Positions 34,595-47,699 of a stretch of 64,000 nucleotides of DNA are shown piece after piece. This DNA comes from Primula veris (Eukaryota; Streptophyta; Magnoliopsida; Ericales; Primulaceae), in the NCBI GenBank assembly GCA_963682055.1, contig OY821745.1:27711342-27775341 (forward strand), written 5' to 3'. The translations under genes were made by a program, and so were the position numbers. Position 1 is the first letter of the stretch, and the number at the start of each line of letters is the position of its first letter. The notes beneath the pieces are model-generated. The model ran no database searches. It saw nothing but the letters and a program-made list of their open reading frames with translations, and was not told where the DNA came from.

Positions 34595-35811
34595 TGTTAG
34601 GACCAGATTTCTGGTCTAAATACTTATTGTTGTCTATTGGTTTGAACTAAATAATCCTACTTGTTTGTTAAGAACTTAGATAGCTTTTTGGTTTCAAGTA
34701 ATGTTGCAACCTCAGTTACAACCAACTAAGACAACATTGTTGGTTTCAAATAATGTTGCAACCTCAGTTACAACCAACTAAGACAGTATTGTTGGTTTCA
34801 AGTAATGTTGCAACCTCAGTTGCAACCACAGTTCCAACCTGCTGTTCTGTAGGATTCTGTCTAGTTCTGTAATTCTGCATTACTATTCTTTAATGATAAT
34901 TATTTGTTTTAAAGTATGCAGGATATATTCTCATATGCTCTTAAAGGTTTAGTTCGTTTATATTGAGAATATTAAAGTGATAAGAAAGATGTTTTCTAAA
35001 AGTAATAAGGAGATTAGTTTTAAAAGATATGTTTACTTTAAACTAGGCAATCTATATATCTATTCTTATGCAAATCTTTATCATTTGGTTCAATCTTTGT
35101 TCTTTATCAAAATCACTATGATACGTTTAAGATTGAATGAAATATGGAGTTAATGTTTAATATATCTATGTAGAAAGATTTTATCGCTAAAAGATACTAT
35201 CTTATATGTTCCTTATTTGAGGAATAGATTATCTCTTATTTCCAAGCTAATTATCAACAGGTAATATCTTATGAAGATTGAGGTCAATCATTCGCTGAAT
35301 CATCTTGTGCTATATGGAAAGATTGAAGCCAATCAAAAGAGTCAAAGCAATCATAAAAGATCTTGAAGAAAGAAAATTGATTTTACTTGAATAAATAGTT
35401 GATAACGTAGCTTGTAAAAAGTGTGTGTTCTAAATTATAAAGAACTCATTCTTGAGAGAATACACAGTGAGCTTTAAAAGAAAACAATGGTGGGATGCCA
35501 TTGATTTATAATTGATAGTTATAAAGTATTAGTAATATAGATATAGGCAGAAAAATCTAGAGAGAGTATGAGTGTTTTTCAATAAGACTTGAATCCTATA
35601 TTGTAAGCTTTTATAATATCATAATTTGGGGAAGTGCCTCGGAGACGTAGCTTAGTTGGGTGAACTCTGTTGTTAAATGTACGTGTCATTTATTTCAAGT
35701 ACATTTAAATAAACTGTTCTGTCCATTAATACACTTGGTTCCAACTGTGGTTGCAACATCACTTATAACCTAACTGCAAAACTGTAACTAGAACAGCGGA
35801 TAGGAATTTCA
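34595..35811 (+). repeat. 3' LTR of element 1 (copy B)
   Basis: 1,217 bp, nearly identical to 4,896-6,112 and more distant from 25,774-26,990. Confidence 0.93.
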
Positions 35812-35963
35812 AAAAACCAGCCGAGAAACTTAAGGGATTCAAAGAGGCACGGTCGAAGAGCGGGACTATAACGGAGAACATATTTGATTACTTGCCATGT
35901 AATGATGAAGAAAATGATGACGATGGGTGGCCTTCTTTAGAGACCGCTTTTAGGCCATCTTGA
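35812..35963 (+). pseudogene. 3' end of host gene interrupted by element 1 (copy B)
   Basis: Same as 6,113-6,264. Reads KPAEKLKGFKEARS..., an acidic stretch, stop TGA at 35,961-35,963. Together with 25,549-25,773 it forms the split exon. One base in the A-run must be lost or gained for a perfect frame join, which A-tract slippage could explain. Confidence 0.55.
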
Positions 35964-36865
35964 TAGTATTTGTTTCGTAGTTTAACCTTGTGCACAAAAG
36001 ATGCAATTGATATATAGTGGTTAAGCTAAAATGAGTTATGCTCCCTATAGAACGTGTCGTGTTTTGAGCTCAATTGTATCCCGGAGAATGCCTAGTGAAA
36101 TTTGTAATTTTTTGACATTAATCTAATGCTTAATTTCCAAAAAAAAAAATCACTTGCAGTAATTTGATTCAAGAACTTGGAAGGATTGGCAGATTTTTGT
36201 ATTTCACACTGCAGTTGGAAGTTAAGACGCCAACGTTTAAACCCCCTGGCGAGTTTTAGAATTTAACATTCACAAGCAAGGACCCTATAGCAATTTAACA
36301 CGAATTCTATAGCACAAATGTGGAGGTGTTTGATTGTTTAGAATTTCGAAGCAGGTGGTTTTTTAGGATTAATTCATGATTCTGCATATTGGGACACATA
36401 GTAGTATGGATCGTTATAAATTTTGTTTTGGGTATTTACTATCTTTGTTTTATTGTAATCTGGGTTAGGTCTCATATATTATTAATAGAAAGCTTTTGTT
36501 TGGTTTTTTTTTTTAAAAAAGACTGTTTAGGCGGACATGATGGTGGCTTCTAAGGCCATTAGGGGGGGGGGGGGGGGGGGGGGAGTTGGAAAATAACTGG
36601 TAGACTATACAACTAATTAAGAATTCTGGTTGAATGTAACTTTGAACATAAGGTAAATAGTTTGGAATAAGAAAAAGAATTTTAAGCATGAGGTAAAGAA
36701 TACCTCTGTATGGCTATATTGTGTGTTCATGAGTTCATCATTGATAAATTATTAAATCTTAATAAGGCGTGTTTACATGTGCAACGTGTGTGTATAATGA
36801 TGAAATTTTTGATTAGTTGATCCACTAAAACACAGCAACCATTATTTTAGTGGATTGACCACGAC
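35964..36865. other. 3' flank of interrupted gene, with G22 run (copy B)
   Basis: Same as 6,265-7,166. No gene. The G run is at 36,562-36,583. Confidence 0.7.
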
Positions 36866-36870
36866 ATTTA

Positions 36871-38402
36871 TGTTGGAAAAACATGTGAAAACATGGGTGT
36901 TTCCGAATGGTCACTGGACCAACTTCGAGTCATTATTTCGTGTAACAGCGCTGAGTTGTTTATACCGTACTCAACGTGGTTGAGTAGGCCGTGTGACGAG
37001 CTTCGTAACGGTATATCACATGACCAATTCGGAGAATGGGTGTGAATACAAAGTGGCTTCAAAGTTGGTACCTCGGAAGCTCAAATCTGGAAAAAAATCT
37101 GGAAAAACGAAATGGTTAATGAGAAAACCATTTAGAATAATCCCATATTGGAAGATTAAGAGTTAATCTTACAATATATATACCATACCAACCCATGTAG
37201 TTATTAAACTAACATGTCCACATACACCTAAGAGTATTAGTGTGTACCACACACGCGCGCTCGCTCGTTTCTCGTGTCTCGGGTCTCGGGCACGGGCTTG
37301 GGCACGGGCACGGGCTTGGGCTTGAGCTTTGGGATTTGGGGAATGTCTCGGGTCTTGGGTCTTGGGTCCAAACCCGAATAGGGAGTTTTGTATAAAATAC
37401 AAAAGGAGTCCCTAGAGTTTCCAGCAAAAGAAACGTCAGCAATGAATGAGATTAAATGCTGCGGTTTCAGAATTAAATTGAGCGAATTCTGTGGGTGTAA
37501 CTCCCGGAATTAATGACCACAATTATGGCTGCGGTTTCTATAGAGCCTATAAAAGGCAGCCCTCCCCCTCTCATTTGAACACACCAGAACACACAACACA
37601 GCATAAGCATCATATAGAGAGAGAGAACCGCACCACCAACAGCTCGACCTGTGGTTCGGTGCCGGTTTCCATACGAGCCACTCTGAGATAGAAGTTGTAC
37701 CTTGGGAACAAAGTCCCGAAACCAGAAACCTTTAAAGGTGGTTCGGGAAATATTGTTTAAGGGAAACTGCTCAGCAGTTGCCTCTTCTTTTAATTTCTGT
37801 TATTTAATTTTCAGTCCTTTATTATTCTGTCCATTTAATTTCAGTACTGTTTCCTTTTTGTATTTACTTTCCAGTACCTTTAGTTTCTGTAATTTACATT
37901 TCAGTCTTTCCTATTCTGTAATTTACTTTCCTGTAATTTAATTTCCAGTATTTACATAACAGTCCGGGCAGTTTATTTAATAACAGTCCGGGCAGTTTTT
38001 TATTTGGTTAAAACCAGTCCGACAGTTTGTTAAAACCAGTCCGGCAGTTTCTTTTATTACAAAACAGTCCGGCAGTTTCTTAAAACCAGTCCGGCAGTTT
38101 CTTTTATTCAAAACCAGTCCGGCAGTTTGTTTAAAACCAGTCCGGCAGTTTGTTAAAACCAGTCCGGCAGTTTCTGTAAAACCAGTCCGGCAGTTTCTTT
38201 GTTAAACCAGTCCGGCAGTTTCTTTATAACAGTCCGGCAGTTTCTTTATTACAGTCCAGCAGTTTTATTTATTTGTTGAGTCAGGAATTGTAATTTATAT
38301 TCCAATTGTGAGAAATAAAATTGTTTATTTCCATTGCGTTCCTGTCTTCTTTATTTTATTGTCCTTTCATTTATTGTATTCGAAATAATACCAAAACCAA
38401 CA
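36871..38402 (+). repeat. 5' LTR of element 2 (copy B)
   Basis: 1,532 bp. Short G-rich array at about 37,269-37,364, TATA box 37,548-37,554, CAGTCCGG array 37,960-38,265. Confidence 0.93.
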
Positions 38403-40657
38403 ATCTTAAACAATATCAAACGACAGCCCCATACTCTCCGGAGCAGAATGCGGTTGCCGAGCGTAAGAATAGGACGCTCAAGGAAATGATGAATGCTATG
38501 TTAATAAGTTCTGGGTTACCCCAGAACATGTGGGGGGAAGCGCTGCTTTCCGCCAACTATGTATTGAACAAGCTACCACATAAGAAACGTGATAAACCAC
38601 CTTATGAACTATGGAAAGGCCATAGGCCGAGCTATAAATTCTTAAGGGTTTGGGGTTGTCTCGCGAAGGTCCTTGTCTCGCTTCCTAAAAGAACGAGAAT
38701 AGGGCCAAAGACGGTAGACTGTGTGTTCATAGGATATGCACAAAACAGTAGTGCTTATCGTTTTCTCGTGCACAAGTCGGATAATCCCGATGTGCATGCA
38801 GATACTATCATCGAAGCTCGAGAAGCTTCTTTCTTCGAGGAGATCTTTCCCCGCAAGTCTTCCGTAACTGTAGAGACTGAGGAGTCAAACAGTGAGGAAA
38901 ATGTGGGGGCAAGTGAACCGTTGGAGGAAGAAGAAGAAGAGCCTCGACGTAGTAAAAGGGCTAGAAAGGAAACGACTTTCGGTCCAGATTTTGTAACCTT
39001 CATGATAGAAGGCGAACCGGCGACATTCAAACAAGCAATGTCATCCCCGGAAGCCCAATATTGGGAGGAAGCGATCAACAATGAGGTTGAATCGATATTA
39101 CAAAATCACACTTGGGAACTAGTGGATCTACCACCCGGGTGTAAGCCACTAGGACACAAGTGGATCTTCAAGAGAAAGAGAAAGCTCGATGGAACAATCG
39201 AGAAATACAAGGCTAGGCTTGTAGTGAAAGGTTTTAGACAAACCGAAGGTGTCGACTATTTCGACACCTATGCTCCTGTCTCCAGGAAGACGTCAATCCG
39301 GATAGTCATTGCTCTCGCAGCACTGTTCGATCTGGAAATACATCAAATGGATGTTAAAACGGCGTTCTTGAATGGTGAGTTGGAAGAGGAAATTTACATG
39401 GAACAACCGGAAGGGTTTGTGGTTCCAGGTAAAGCTCACAAGGTGTGTAAACTTGTGAAGTCCTTGTATGGACTTAAACAAGCACCTAAACAATGGCACG
39501 AAAAATTTGATAGAGTGATGCTATCAAACAGTTTTCGGATAAACGAATGTGACAAATGCGTCTACGTAAAAGGAAATGAAAAGGACTACGTGGTAGTCTG
39601 CCTCTACGTAGATGACATGATTATAATAGGGAGTATTGATAACATCAACTCCACTAAGAAAATGTTGTCACAAAAATTCGAGATGAAAGACTTGGGTGTC
39701 GCTGATGTTATACTTGGTATGAAAATTACCAAGACATCAGACGGATATGCGCTATCTCAAACTCACTATGTCAGACAGATGCTTGACAAATTTGATAAAG
39801 ATAGTAGAGCTACATCCAGAACTCCGATAGAGATCTCAACCACCCTGAAAAAGAACTTTGGGGAGAGTGTGAGACAATTGGAATATTCTCGAATAATAGG
39901 CAGTCTGATGTACGTCATGAACTGTACTAGACCAGACATAGCCAACTCAGTGAGTAGACTGAGTAGGTACACCAGTAATCCCAATGAGGAACACTGGAAG
40001 GCCATCATGAGACTTCTCAGATACATGAGATACACAGCAGACCGAGGGTTGCATTATACCAGATATCCAGCTGTACTGGAAGGGTATTCTGATGCAAACT
40101 GGATCTCGGATTCCAACAGTACACGATCCACTAGCGGATATGTGTTCGTGATGGGAGGAGCAGCTGTCTCATGGAGATCATCCAAGCAGACGTGCATAGC
40201 TAGATCAACTATGGAATCTGAGTTCATAGCGTTGGATCTAGCAACAGAAGAGGCTGATTGGCTGAGAAGCTTTCTGGAAGGAATTCCAATGTGGCCGAAA
40301 CCTGTCCCAGCAATAAGCATGCACTGCGATAGTCAGTCGGCTATTGGACGGGCGCAGGATCATATGTATAATGGAAAGTCCCGACATATTCGTCGGAGAC
40401 ATAAATCCGTAAGAGAATTGTTAGCTAACGGTGTGGTGTCCTTAGATTTTGTGAGATCTAAAGACAATATAGCGGATCCATTTACAAAAGGCTTGACTCA
40501 GGTAGGAGTTGAAGTTTCATCGAGGGGAATGGGGTTGAAGCCCATTAAACTGGAAACCTCCTCAGAGGCAACCCAACCCGAACTGGATTCTCCAGCGTCG
40601 GGTTCAACGGGAAAACCGAACTGTGGGGGTGACCGAACAAAGCACTCGGGAACTTAA
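38403..40657 (+). pseudogene. pol: Truncated Copia pol (element 2, copy B)
   Basis: Open frame as in copy A, ending TAA at 40,655-40,657, with integrase tail, RT (YVDD) and RNase H. It differs from A at residue 44, where the conserved glycine of QNGVAER is alanine, and by Val to Ile in the RNase H SDANW(V/I)SD segment. The integrase DD part is missing. Confidence 0.9.
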
Positions 40658-41134
40658 GTTCCCAGCCCATTTCTAGGATGAAAGAGTGATAGACCTAGAC
40701 CATCTTAAGGGTGAGCATGAGGCTCTTAATGAAAACAAGTATCTCGAAGGTCGAGAGGGGTGAGTCAGGACACCCTTGACTTGAAATCACTTATGACGAG
40801 TGTGTATGGCCGATACTATGTGATGAGCCATGGGCTAAATCACTAGAGCACTCGGTTGAACTTTGCCAAGGCAGTCCACGGACAAATATGGACAACAACC
40901 AAAGGGCTTAGTAAGTGGTGTAGAGGGGACACTGTGTGCGCATTACCCTGGTATGCACAAACGCTAAAGGGTTCAAGGCTTAAAGGCTACCCAATAGTAG
41001 CATATCAGATTTTACGTCACTACGACAGGTTCAAGGCGCGCGCTACCTGTCCTTATGCAGTGAACTCTTGCGGTTTTCTCTCTTATGCATTTAGGAGCAT
41101 TTTATTTTCAGCCAATTGCATTCATGTGGGGGAT

Positions 41135-42823
41135 TGTTGGAAAAACATGTGAAAACATGGGTGTTTCCGAATGGTCACTGGACCAACTTCGAGTCATTAT
41201 TTCGTGTAACAGCGCTGAGTTGTTTATACCGTACTCAACGTGGTTGAGTAGCCCGTGTGACGAGCTTCGTAACGGTATATCACATGACCTATTCGGAGAA
41301 TGGGTGTGAATACAAAGTGGCTTCAAAGTTGGTACCTCGGAAGCTCAAATCTGGAAAAAAATCTGAAAAAACGAAATGGTTAATGAGAAAACCATTTAGA
41401 ATAATCCCATATTGGAAGATTAAGAGTTAATCTTACAATATATATACCATACCAACCCATGTAGTTATTAAACTAACATGTCCACATACACCTAAGAGTA
41501 TTAGTGTGTACCACACACGCGCGCTCGCTCGTGTCTCGTGTCTCGGGTCTCGGGTCTCGGGCTCGGGCACGGGCACGGGCGTGGGCGTGGGCGTGGGCGT
41601 GGGCTTGGGCTTGGGCTTGGGCTTGGGCTTGGGCTTGGGCTTGGGCTTGGGATTTGGGATTTGGGATTTGGGATTTGGGATTTGGGATTTGGGATTTGGG
41701 ATTTGGGATTTGGGATTTGGGATTTGGGGTTTGGGGTTTGGGGAATGTCTCGGGTCTCGGGTCTTGGGTCTTGGGTCTTGGGTCTTGGGTCTTGGGTCTT
41801 GGGTCCAAACCCGAATAGGGAGTTTTGTATAAAATACAAAAGGAGTCCCTAGAGTTTCCAGCAAGAGAAACGTCAGCAATGAATGAGATTAAATGTTGCG
41901 GTTTCAGAATTAAATTGAGCGGATTCTGTGGGTGTAACTCCCGGAATTAATGACCACAATTATGGCTGCGGTTTCTATAGAGCCTATAAAAGGCAGCCCT
42001 CCCCCTCTCATTTGAACACACCAGAACACACAACACAGCATAAGCATCATATAGAGAGAGAGAACCGCACCACCAACAGCTCGACCTGTGGTTCGGTGCC
42101 GGTTTCCATACGAGCCACTCTGAGATAGAAGTTGTACCTTGGGAACAAAGTCCCGAAACCAGAAACCTTTAAAGGTGGTTCGGGAAATATTGTTTAAGGG
42201 AAACTGCTCAGCAGTTGCCTCTTCTTTTAATTTCTGTTATTTAATTTTCAGTCCTTTATTATTCTGTCCATTTAATTTCAGTACTGTTTCCTTTTTGTAT
42301 TTACTTTCCAGTACCTTTAGTTTCTGTAATTTACATTTCAGTCTTTCCTATTCTGTAATTTACTTTCCTGTAATTTAATTTCCAGTATTTACATAACAGT
42401 CCGGGCAGTTTATTTAATAACAGTCCGGGCAGTTTTTTATTTGGTTAAAACTAGTCCGACAGTTTGTGTTTCTTTTATTACAAAACAGTCCGGCAGTTTC
42501 TTAAAACCAGTCCGGCAGTTTCTTTTATTCAAAACCAGTTCGGCAGTTTGTTTAAAACCAGTCCGGCAGTTTGTTAAAACCAGTCCGGCAGTTTCTGTAA
42601 AACCAGTCCGGCAGTTTCTTTGTTAAACCAGTCCGGCAGTTTCTTTATAACAGTCCGGCAGTTTCTTTATTACAGTCCAGCAGTTTTATTTATTTGTTGA
42701 GTCAGGAATTGTAATTTATATTCCAATTGTGAGAAATAAAATTGTTTATTTCCATTGCGTTCCTGTCTTCTTTATTTTATTGTCCTTTCATTTATTGTAT
42801 TCGAAATAATACCAAAACCAACA
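41135..42823 (+). repeat. 3' LTR of element 2 (copy B)
   Basis: 1,689 bp, the longest of the four LTRs. TATA box 41,985-41,991; CAGTCCGG array 42,397-42,686 with one unit lost. Confidence 0.93.
41529..41808 (+). repeat. Expanded G-rich array in 3' LTR (copy B)
   Basis: GTGGGC x4, TTGGGC x7, TTGGGAT x11, TTGGGGT x2, flanked by GGGTCTC and GGGTCTT heptamers. That is 81 bp longer than in copy A. The difference is exactly accounted for by 3 hexamers, 7 heptamers and 2 GGGTCTT units. Confidence 0.92.
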
Positions 42824-42828
42824 ATTTA

Positions 42829-45800
42829 AGTATTAATCGCTTATATATAATGTATTATAATATGTTTGCTTGGAGCAAGAATGGAGAGAGAGTGGATGTA
42901 TACGCGTATTTCAGTTAGAAAAATAGTTAATATTTTATTTCGTTATAGTTGCAAAAGTGGTCCTCCATAGTTTGAGTTCAAACAGTAATGACCCTTTAAG
43001 GTTTGGAAAGATAAGAGAGTTGTTTTTTGTTAAGAACGTAAAATCGATATGAAATGATAATGATCATATGTTCATAGGGGTGATAATGAAACGAACCGTT
43101 TGTGAAAAATTCTGTGTTCAACCGGCTCGCATAGTGCTTCTTTTCGTTTCAGTTAATTCATATCGCCCTTATCATATCACGAGACCACGATTCTCAAGTT
43201 GGAAAAAGAAAAAGAAAAAACGTACTCCACAATCCACATACATAATTACTGTTTGGTAAAGTAAAAATGTGGAAAAAATATAGCATAGATAAGAAAAATA
43301 TAATTGCATAATTTATTAAGTTCTGGTTGAGTCGTGTCCTATTATTTTAAATTTTATCTTTGATATGTTAGTGCACTTGCCATGTCAGGCGGCCATACCA
43401 ATATTTTTGCATCATAGGCTGCAGGCAATTACATGGAATATATTATTCTTCAACTTTTCGTGTTTCTAATATATAGATAGAAAATTCAAAGAAAATGAGA
43501 ATATACATGTCCGAACCCTTGGTCAATCACAACTTTGTTGTTTAGTAATTCAGACCAATTTACACTTAAACATACTTTCAATTGGTTGACTTAGGGAATT
43601 ACACCATATTTATACATTGTTGGCCACCAAAGATTAGCTAATATAACTTGACCATTTCACAGAATTTGGTCTTTTTATACCTTTGAATAATTAATTAACC
43701 TGTAAACGTCTGAACCATTCCATTATTTCGTCATCTCATCCTACGTCACTATGTATCCTCATGCTACCATATTAGTTTCAAGAAAGCTGAAATATACATT
43801 GACTTGCTTTGAAGATGTAGTTATATAGAATGATTTTCAGTTATAATTCAGAATACCAACTAAACAGTCTAAACTATGTTAGAAATAACAAGTATATAAA
43901 CAGACATGTGAGTAGACTATGTTTGATAACGATGTTCGACATAAGCCTAGTGTTTCAAGGTTACCATGATAAAACTTGAAACTTATAAGTTATAACAAGT
44001 GACTGCCTCACAGTACTTTCCAATCTTATGAATACTTTTCGTACTGCTATGAATAAGTCTTCTATATATAAATGATTTTACTATTCTTCACTGCTTATAT
44101 TATAGTTTTTTTTTTATCTCATTGAGATGACTACAAAAACAACAACTATCAACTATACTTAGATGACTACATAATTAATGTGTACTTAGACTTAATTAAT
44201 AACCCCAATAAAGAAGTAGTTTAGACAAAAACCACATGAGTGGTAATATCATAATTTAACAAGTGGTTATTCGAAAATAATAAGGCAAAGCGTGAAGAAA
44301 TAAAGTTTTGATGTCTGGCTTAAGGTCCCCCTCGCTTGTACGCCACATGAACTCTCGTAAGAGGCATCCTTTCTGAACTATGGTGGTAGACTTGATGGAT
44401 GTCACTTATCTGTCTGTTTTTTGAGAATGGAAAACAATTGGTATCAGATCCTTAGTGTAAACTATGACAGCAGACTTCCTGCCAGTTAATGAGGTACTTT
44501 GATGCGAAAAATGACCTTAGGTTACTCGATCGATCAAGATTTTTCAGACTTACACAAAGGTCCTATCTCCCCAGCAGTTTGAAATTTGAAGTTCAAACAC
44601 CTTTCTTCAGAAAAATAATAATGAAACATAGTCTTAGTTTAGGTTGTTAATTACAAGGTTCCCAACTACATATCAGGATCGGAATCTTGAAGCAAGCAGA
44701 GCAGATGGTAAGCCCAACTGTCTTAGTTTTAGGGACATGAATACGGATCTTACTGAAAATTTCTTCAAGCAACACGAAAGCAATCGCCACCTCCCAAAAC
44801 TAACAACAGCCATCAAGATGTTGAGGACAAGGAGGAAATTAAGAGTAAGCTGAAAGTGGTTGTAGCACCATATATATTAGCTAGTTCCCTCCTTATCCTC
44901 TATAATGTCTTAACTACACTTTTTCACCTCCTCAAGATCCAAATCTAGGCAGCCAGATTCTGGTAACCATGGTCAGGAGATGTCATCTATAACAGTACTC
45001 ATTCCTTTGCATAGAATACTAGATCACTCTTAGAATGCATCATTCGGCATTACCTAGTAAAACCAGATAGAAAGAATTGACTTTAAAGTTTAAACATATG
45101 CTTAGGTTGGTGACACATCCCCACCTTTAGTTTTGCATCAAATCTCATGCCTCCTTAAGTCCTATCGTTGATCTATAAATAACCAGAAAATATTTTATGT
45201 ATATACTTGTTTGGTTATCTCGATATTGTTATCTTTGTGCATTTAATGGAATCTTTTGTTATAAAGCTATAATGTATAATATGTATACTTTTCATGCCTA
45301 ATTCAAGTATATGTATTTTGTAATTTGATTAGTTTTCTCAGTTTGATCTTTGTTTTGCAAAAAACGCAGCAGTTGGTATCTGGCAGTCCTTTGCCTTACA
45401 CATGACTGTCGTAGCTTATTGTTGTAAGGCCTCGAGAGAGGGATTTTTGCTACTAACCAATAGAATTAATAGGTATCGCCCCTATTCGGCGTCAAAGCAG
45501 TAGTTTTATACATTATAACGATGTCACAGCAGTTTAGAGTTTGATTGACGGATTTACACATATTACCAGGATATAGTTTCGGAATATCACCTATACACTT
45601 TTATAGAATTGGAAAAAACTGATACAAAATTCTTACATCTAAAAGAATTGCGACAACTTGTAAACATATATAAATAACAATGAAGAAAGTAAACTTTAAT
45701 GAATTGCAATGCACAATGTATTCTAACATAAATTATCAATTGTATATACGTTCAAATATGGATAACGAATAATTAGAACTTAGGTAATCTGAATAAATTA

Positions 45801-45882
45801 TACGTTCAAACGGCGATGAAACAGGCCGTGGAAGGTGTTACACAATTGCTTAATTAAAGAATGGAATGTATCAATATACTCC
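42829..45882. other. Intergenic DNA downstream of BAP gene B
   Basis: Same as 13,065-16,118. No gene seen. Confidence 0.75.
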
Positions 45883-46335
45883 TCAATATGCCGATGAGAT
45901 GGCGATTTCATTGGATGTTCCCATCCACGGCCTCGAGTAATTGGTAGCACCACCACCAGGGGGCACCACCGCTCTTACAGAAATATTTATAATCCCGTTA
46001 GCCTCTCCCCTAGAATCCCTTAGACGATAACTCAAGAAGTGAAGATAATCTTCCGGAAGATACCCTCCAACAAAGTCACTCTTCGGAATAGTCGACGTTC
46101 CAATAACTTTGTCATTACAACAACGAACCTCTACTATCAACGACCTTACAGGCTTGTCCACCGAAAGCCTCTGGTTCCATTCTGGGTAAGAACCACCTAA
46201 TGGGTCAGGTTTTGTAGCGACACAAGTGCGAGTTGAATCAGTACGCACTGTGACGAAAGGGGTCTTCTTGGTTGGGACATGGCGACGGTTAATGGTTAGG
46301 GATTCGGCCGAGATTATGGTAACTTCTAAAGCCAT
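45883..46335 (-). CDS. C2-domain protein, BON1-associated-protein-like (BAP B)
   Basis: 150 codons, the same protein sequence as BAP A as far as I can see. One C2 domain with GGSYPEWNQ, DFVGGYLPEDY and LHFLSYRLRD motifs, then a Gly/Ser-rich tail. The start is the MALEV methionine. The upstream region differs from A by a 39-bp tandem duplication, a multiple of three, so the non-coding upstream frame stays open by chance. Likely a membrane-associated regulator of defence signalling, by family knowledge. Confidence 0.85.
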   Translation of the reverse strand: MALEVTIISAESLTINRRHVPTKKTPFVTVRTDSTRTCVATKPDPLGGSYPEWNQRLSVDKPVRSLIVEVRCCNDKVIGTSTIPKSDFVGGYLPEDYLHFLSYRLRDSRGEANGIINISVRAVVPPGGGATNYSRPWMGTSNEIAISSAY

Positions 46336-46437
46336 TATAATTGGTATATACGTTGTGTTTAGAAAAAAATAGAAAAAAATGGTATGTGCTGTGTTTAGGG
46401 TTTTGAATTTAGAGAATAACAGTTTTAGGGTTGATAC

Positions 46438-46515
46438 AAGGAAGGAATTATGAATAGATAGGATTATGGGAACAATAAGGAAGGAATTATGAATAGATAG
46501 GATTATGGGAACAAT
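46438..46515. repeat. 39-bp tandem duplication in BAP B 5' UTR
   Basis: Two exact 39-bp units (46,438-46,476 and 46,477-46,515) lie between the TATA box and the ATG. Copy A has one unit. It lengthens the predicted leader from about 130 to about 170 bases. Confidence 0.9.
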
Positions 46516-46575
46516 ATAGGGTTTGTATGTATGTATATATAGGCTATAAAGGTTTGGTTGGAAGGAAAGAGACAA

Positions 46576-47699
46576 GAAAGAAAAGAGAAGGTAGTTTATA
46601 GGTTTCTAGTCACCGAGTTTTATGTATTACTACGCGTATTTCAGATGGTAATGAGATTTTAATTACAAAATGACCTTCATAGTTTCTGCTGTTTTTCAGT
46701 ATTCTTGGAATAATTTCCTAGTCAGTAAACAAGTCCATGGTTTCAACTACCAACGAATTAAACCTTGAAAATAGATAGGGAAGCCCAAGGTTTTACGGGG
46801 TAATATCACTTTATTGTCCTGAGTTTTGAGTTATATTTATTTCAGTGACCTGACTTTTAAAAATGTTGAAATGGTGATATAGGTTTCACATATATTTTGA
46901 TTTAGTGACCTTCTTAACTTCACAAATTTTAAACAATTGCACTACAACCCACTTAGTTTAAAAATTAATAAAATAGACACCGATTTGTTAAAAATAACAA
47001 AATTAACTCTTTAATTTTACAATTTTTATAAAACACACGTTTTCCAATAAGCAAATTTTTTTTATATAATAAATACAATTTTAGACATAATTTTTTCTTT
47101 TCAGAAATTTTTTAATTTGTAAAAAATTGTTTTAATCAGTAAAAATTACACTATTTCCGTAAATAATTTTTGGTAATTAAAAAACAGTGTACGGATTCAT
47201 ATTAAAAATTGTCTGGTAAATTACAGAAAATTATTAAAGAAAATTACACGGAGTTATCGCACATAAAATTTTATATTTCCATGACTTCAACATGCAGTTA
47301 TATTGTTTTTTTTCGTAACAAAAAGGTTCACAAAAAGACAAATTGACATTTTTACCGGACTATCAAATAATCAAGATACGCGCAGTGTAATTTTCTTTAA
47401 TATTAATCAGTAAAATTTTCTTTAATTATCAAAAATTATTTACGGATATAGTGTAATTTTTACTAATTAAAACAATTTTTTTTACAGATTAAAACATTTC
47501 TGAAAGTAACAAAAATTATGTCTAAAATTGTATATATTATAAAGAAAAGTTTGCTTATTATAAATCCATTTGGCCAATCCAGTTTATTCATACTTGCGAA
47601 ATTAGTTCCCTTCTTCCGGAAATTTGCTAAAAAAATCCGCCACTCTATTTTATTCCCTATAAACATTTTTCAAAGAAATTACCATTGAATCCATTAAGA
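46576..47699. other. AT-rich intergenic DNA upstream of BAP B
   Basis: Same as 16,739-17,895. No gene. Confidence 0.6.

Larger units (their letters stand above)
25774..35811 (+). mobile_element. SIRE/Maximus-like Copia retrotransposon, complete copy B
   Basis: A full 10,038-bp element: 5' LTR, initiator-Met-tRNA primer-binding site, gag-pol, second ORF, polypurine tract, 3' LTR. Both LTRs are 1,217 bp. The flanks do not give a clean 5-bp duplicate: the 5' side reads A7-TT before TGTT, and the 3' side reads A5 after TTCA. That is compatible with an A5 duplicate plus two unprocessed bases. The LTRs differ at a few tens of sites by eye, so the insertion is clearly older than the A/B duplication. 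Confidence 0.93.
36871..42823 (+). mobile_element. Copia element 2, internally deleted, copy B
   Basis: LTRs at 36,871-38,402 and 41,135-42,823 with target duplicates ATTTA at 36,866-36,870 and 42,824-42,828. Same internal deletion as copy A, so the deletion predates the duplication. It is longer than copy A by 65 bp because of array changes in the 3' LTR. Confidence 0.92.
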
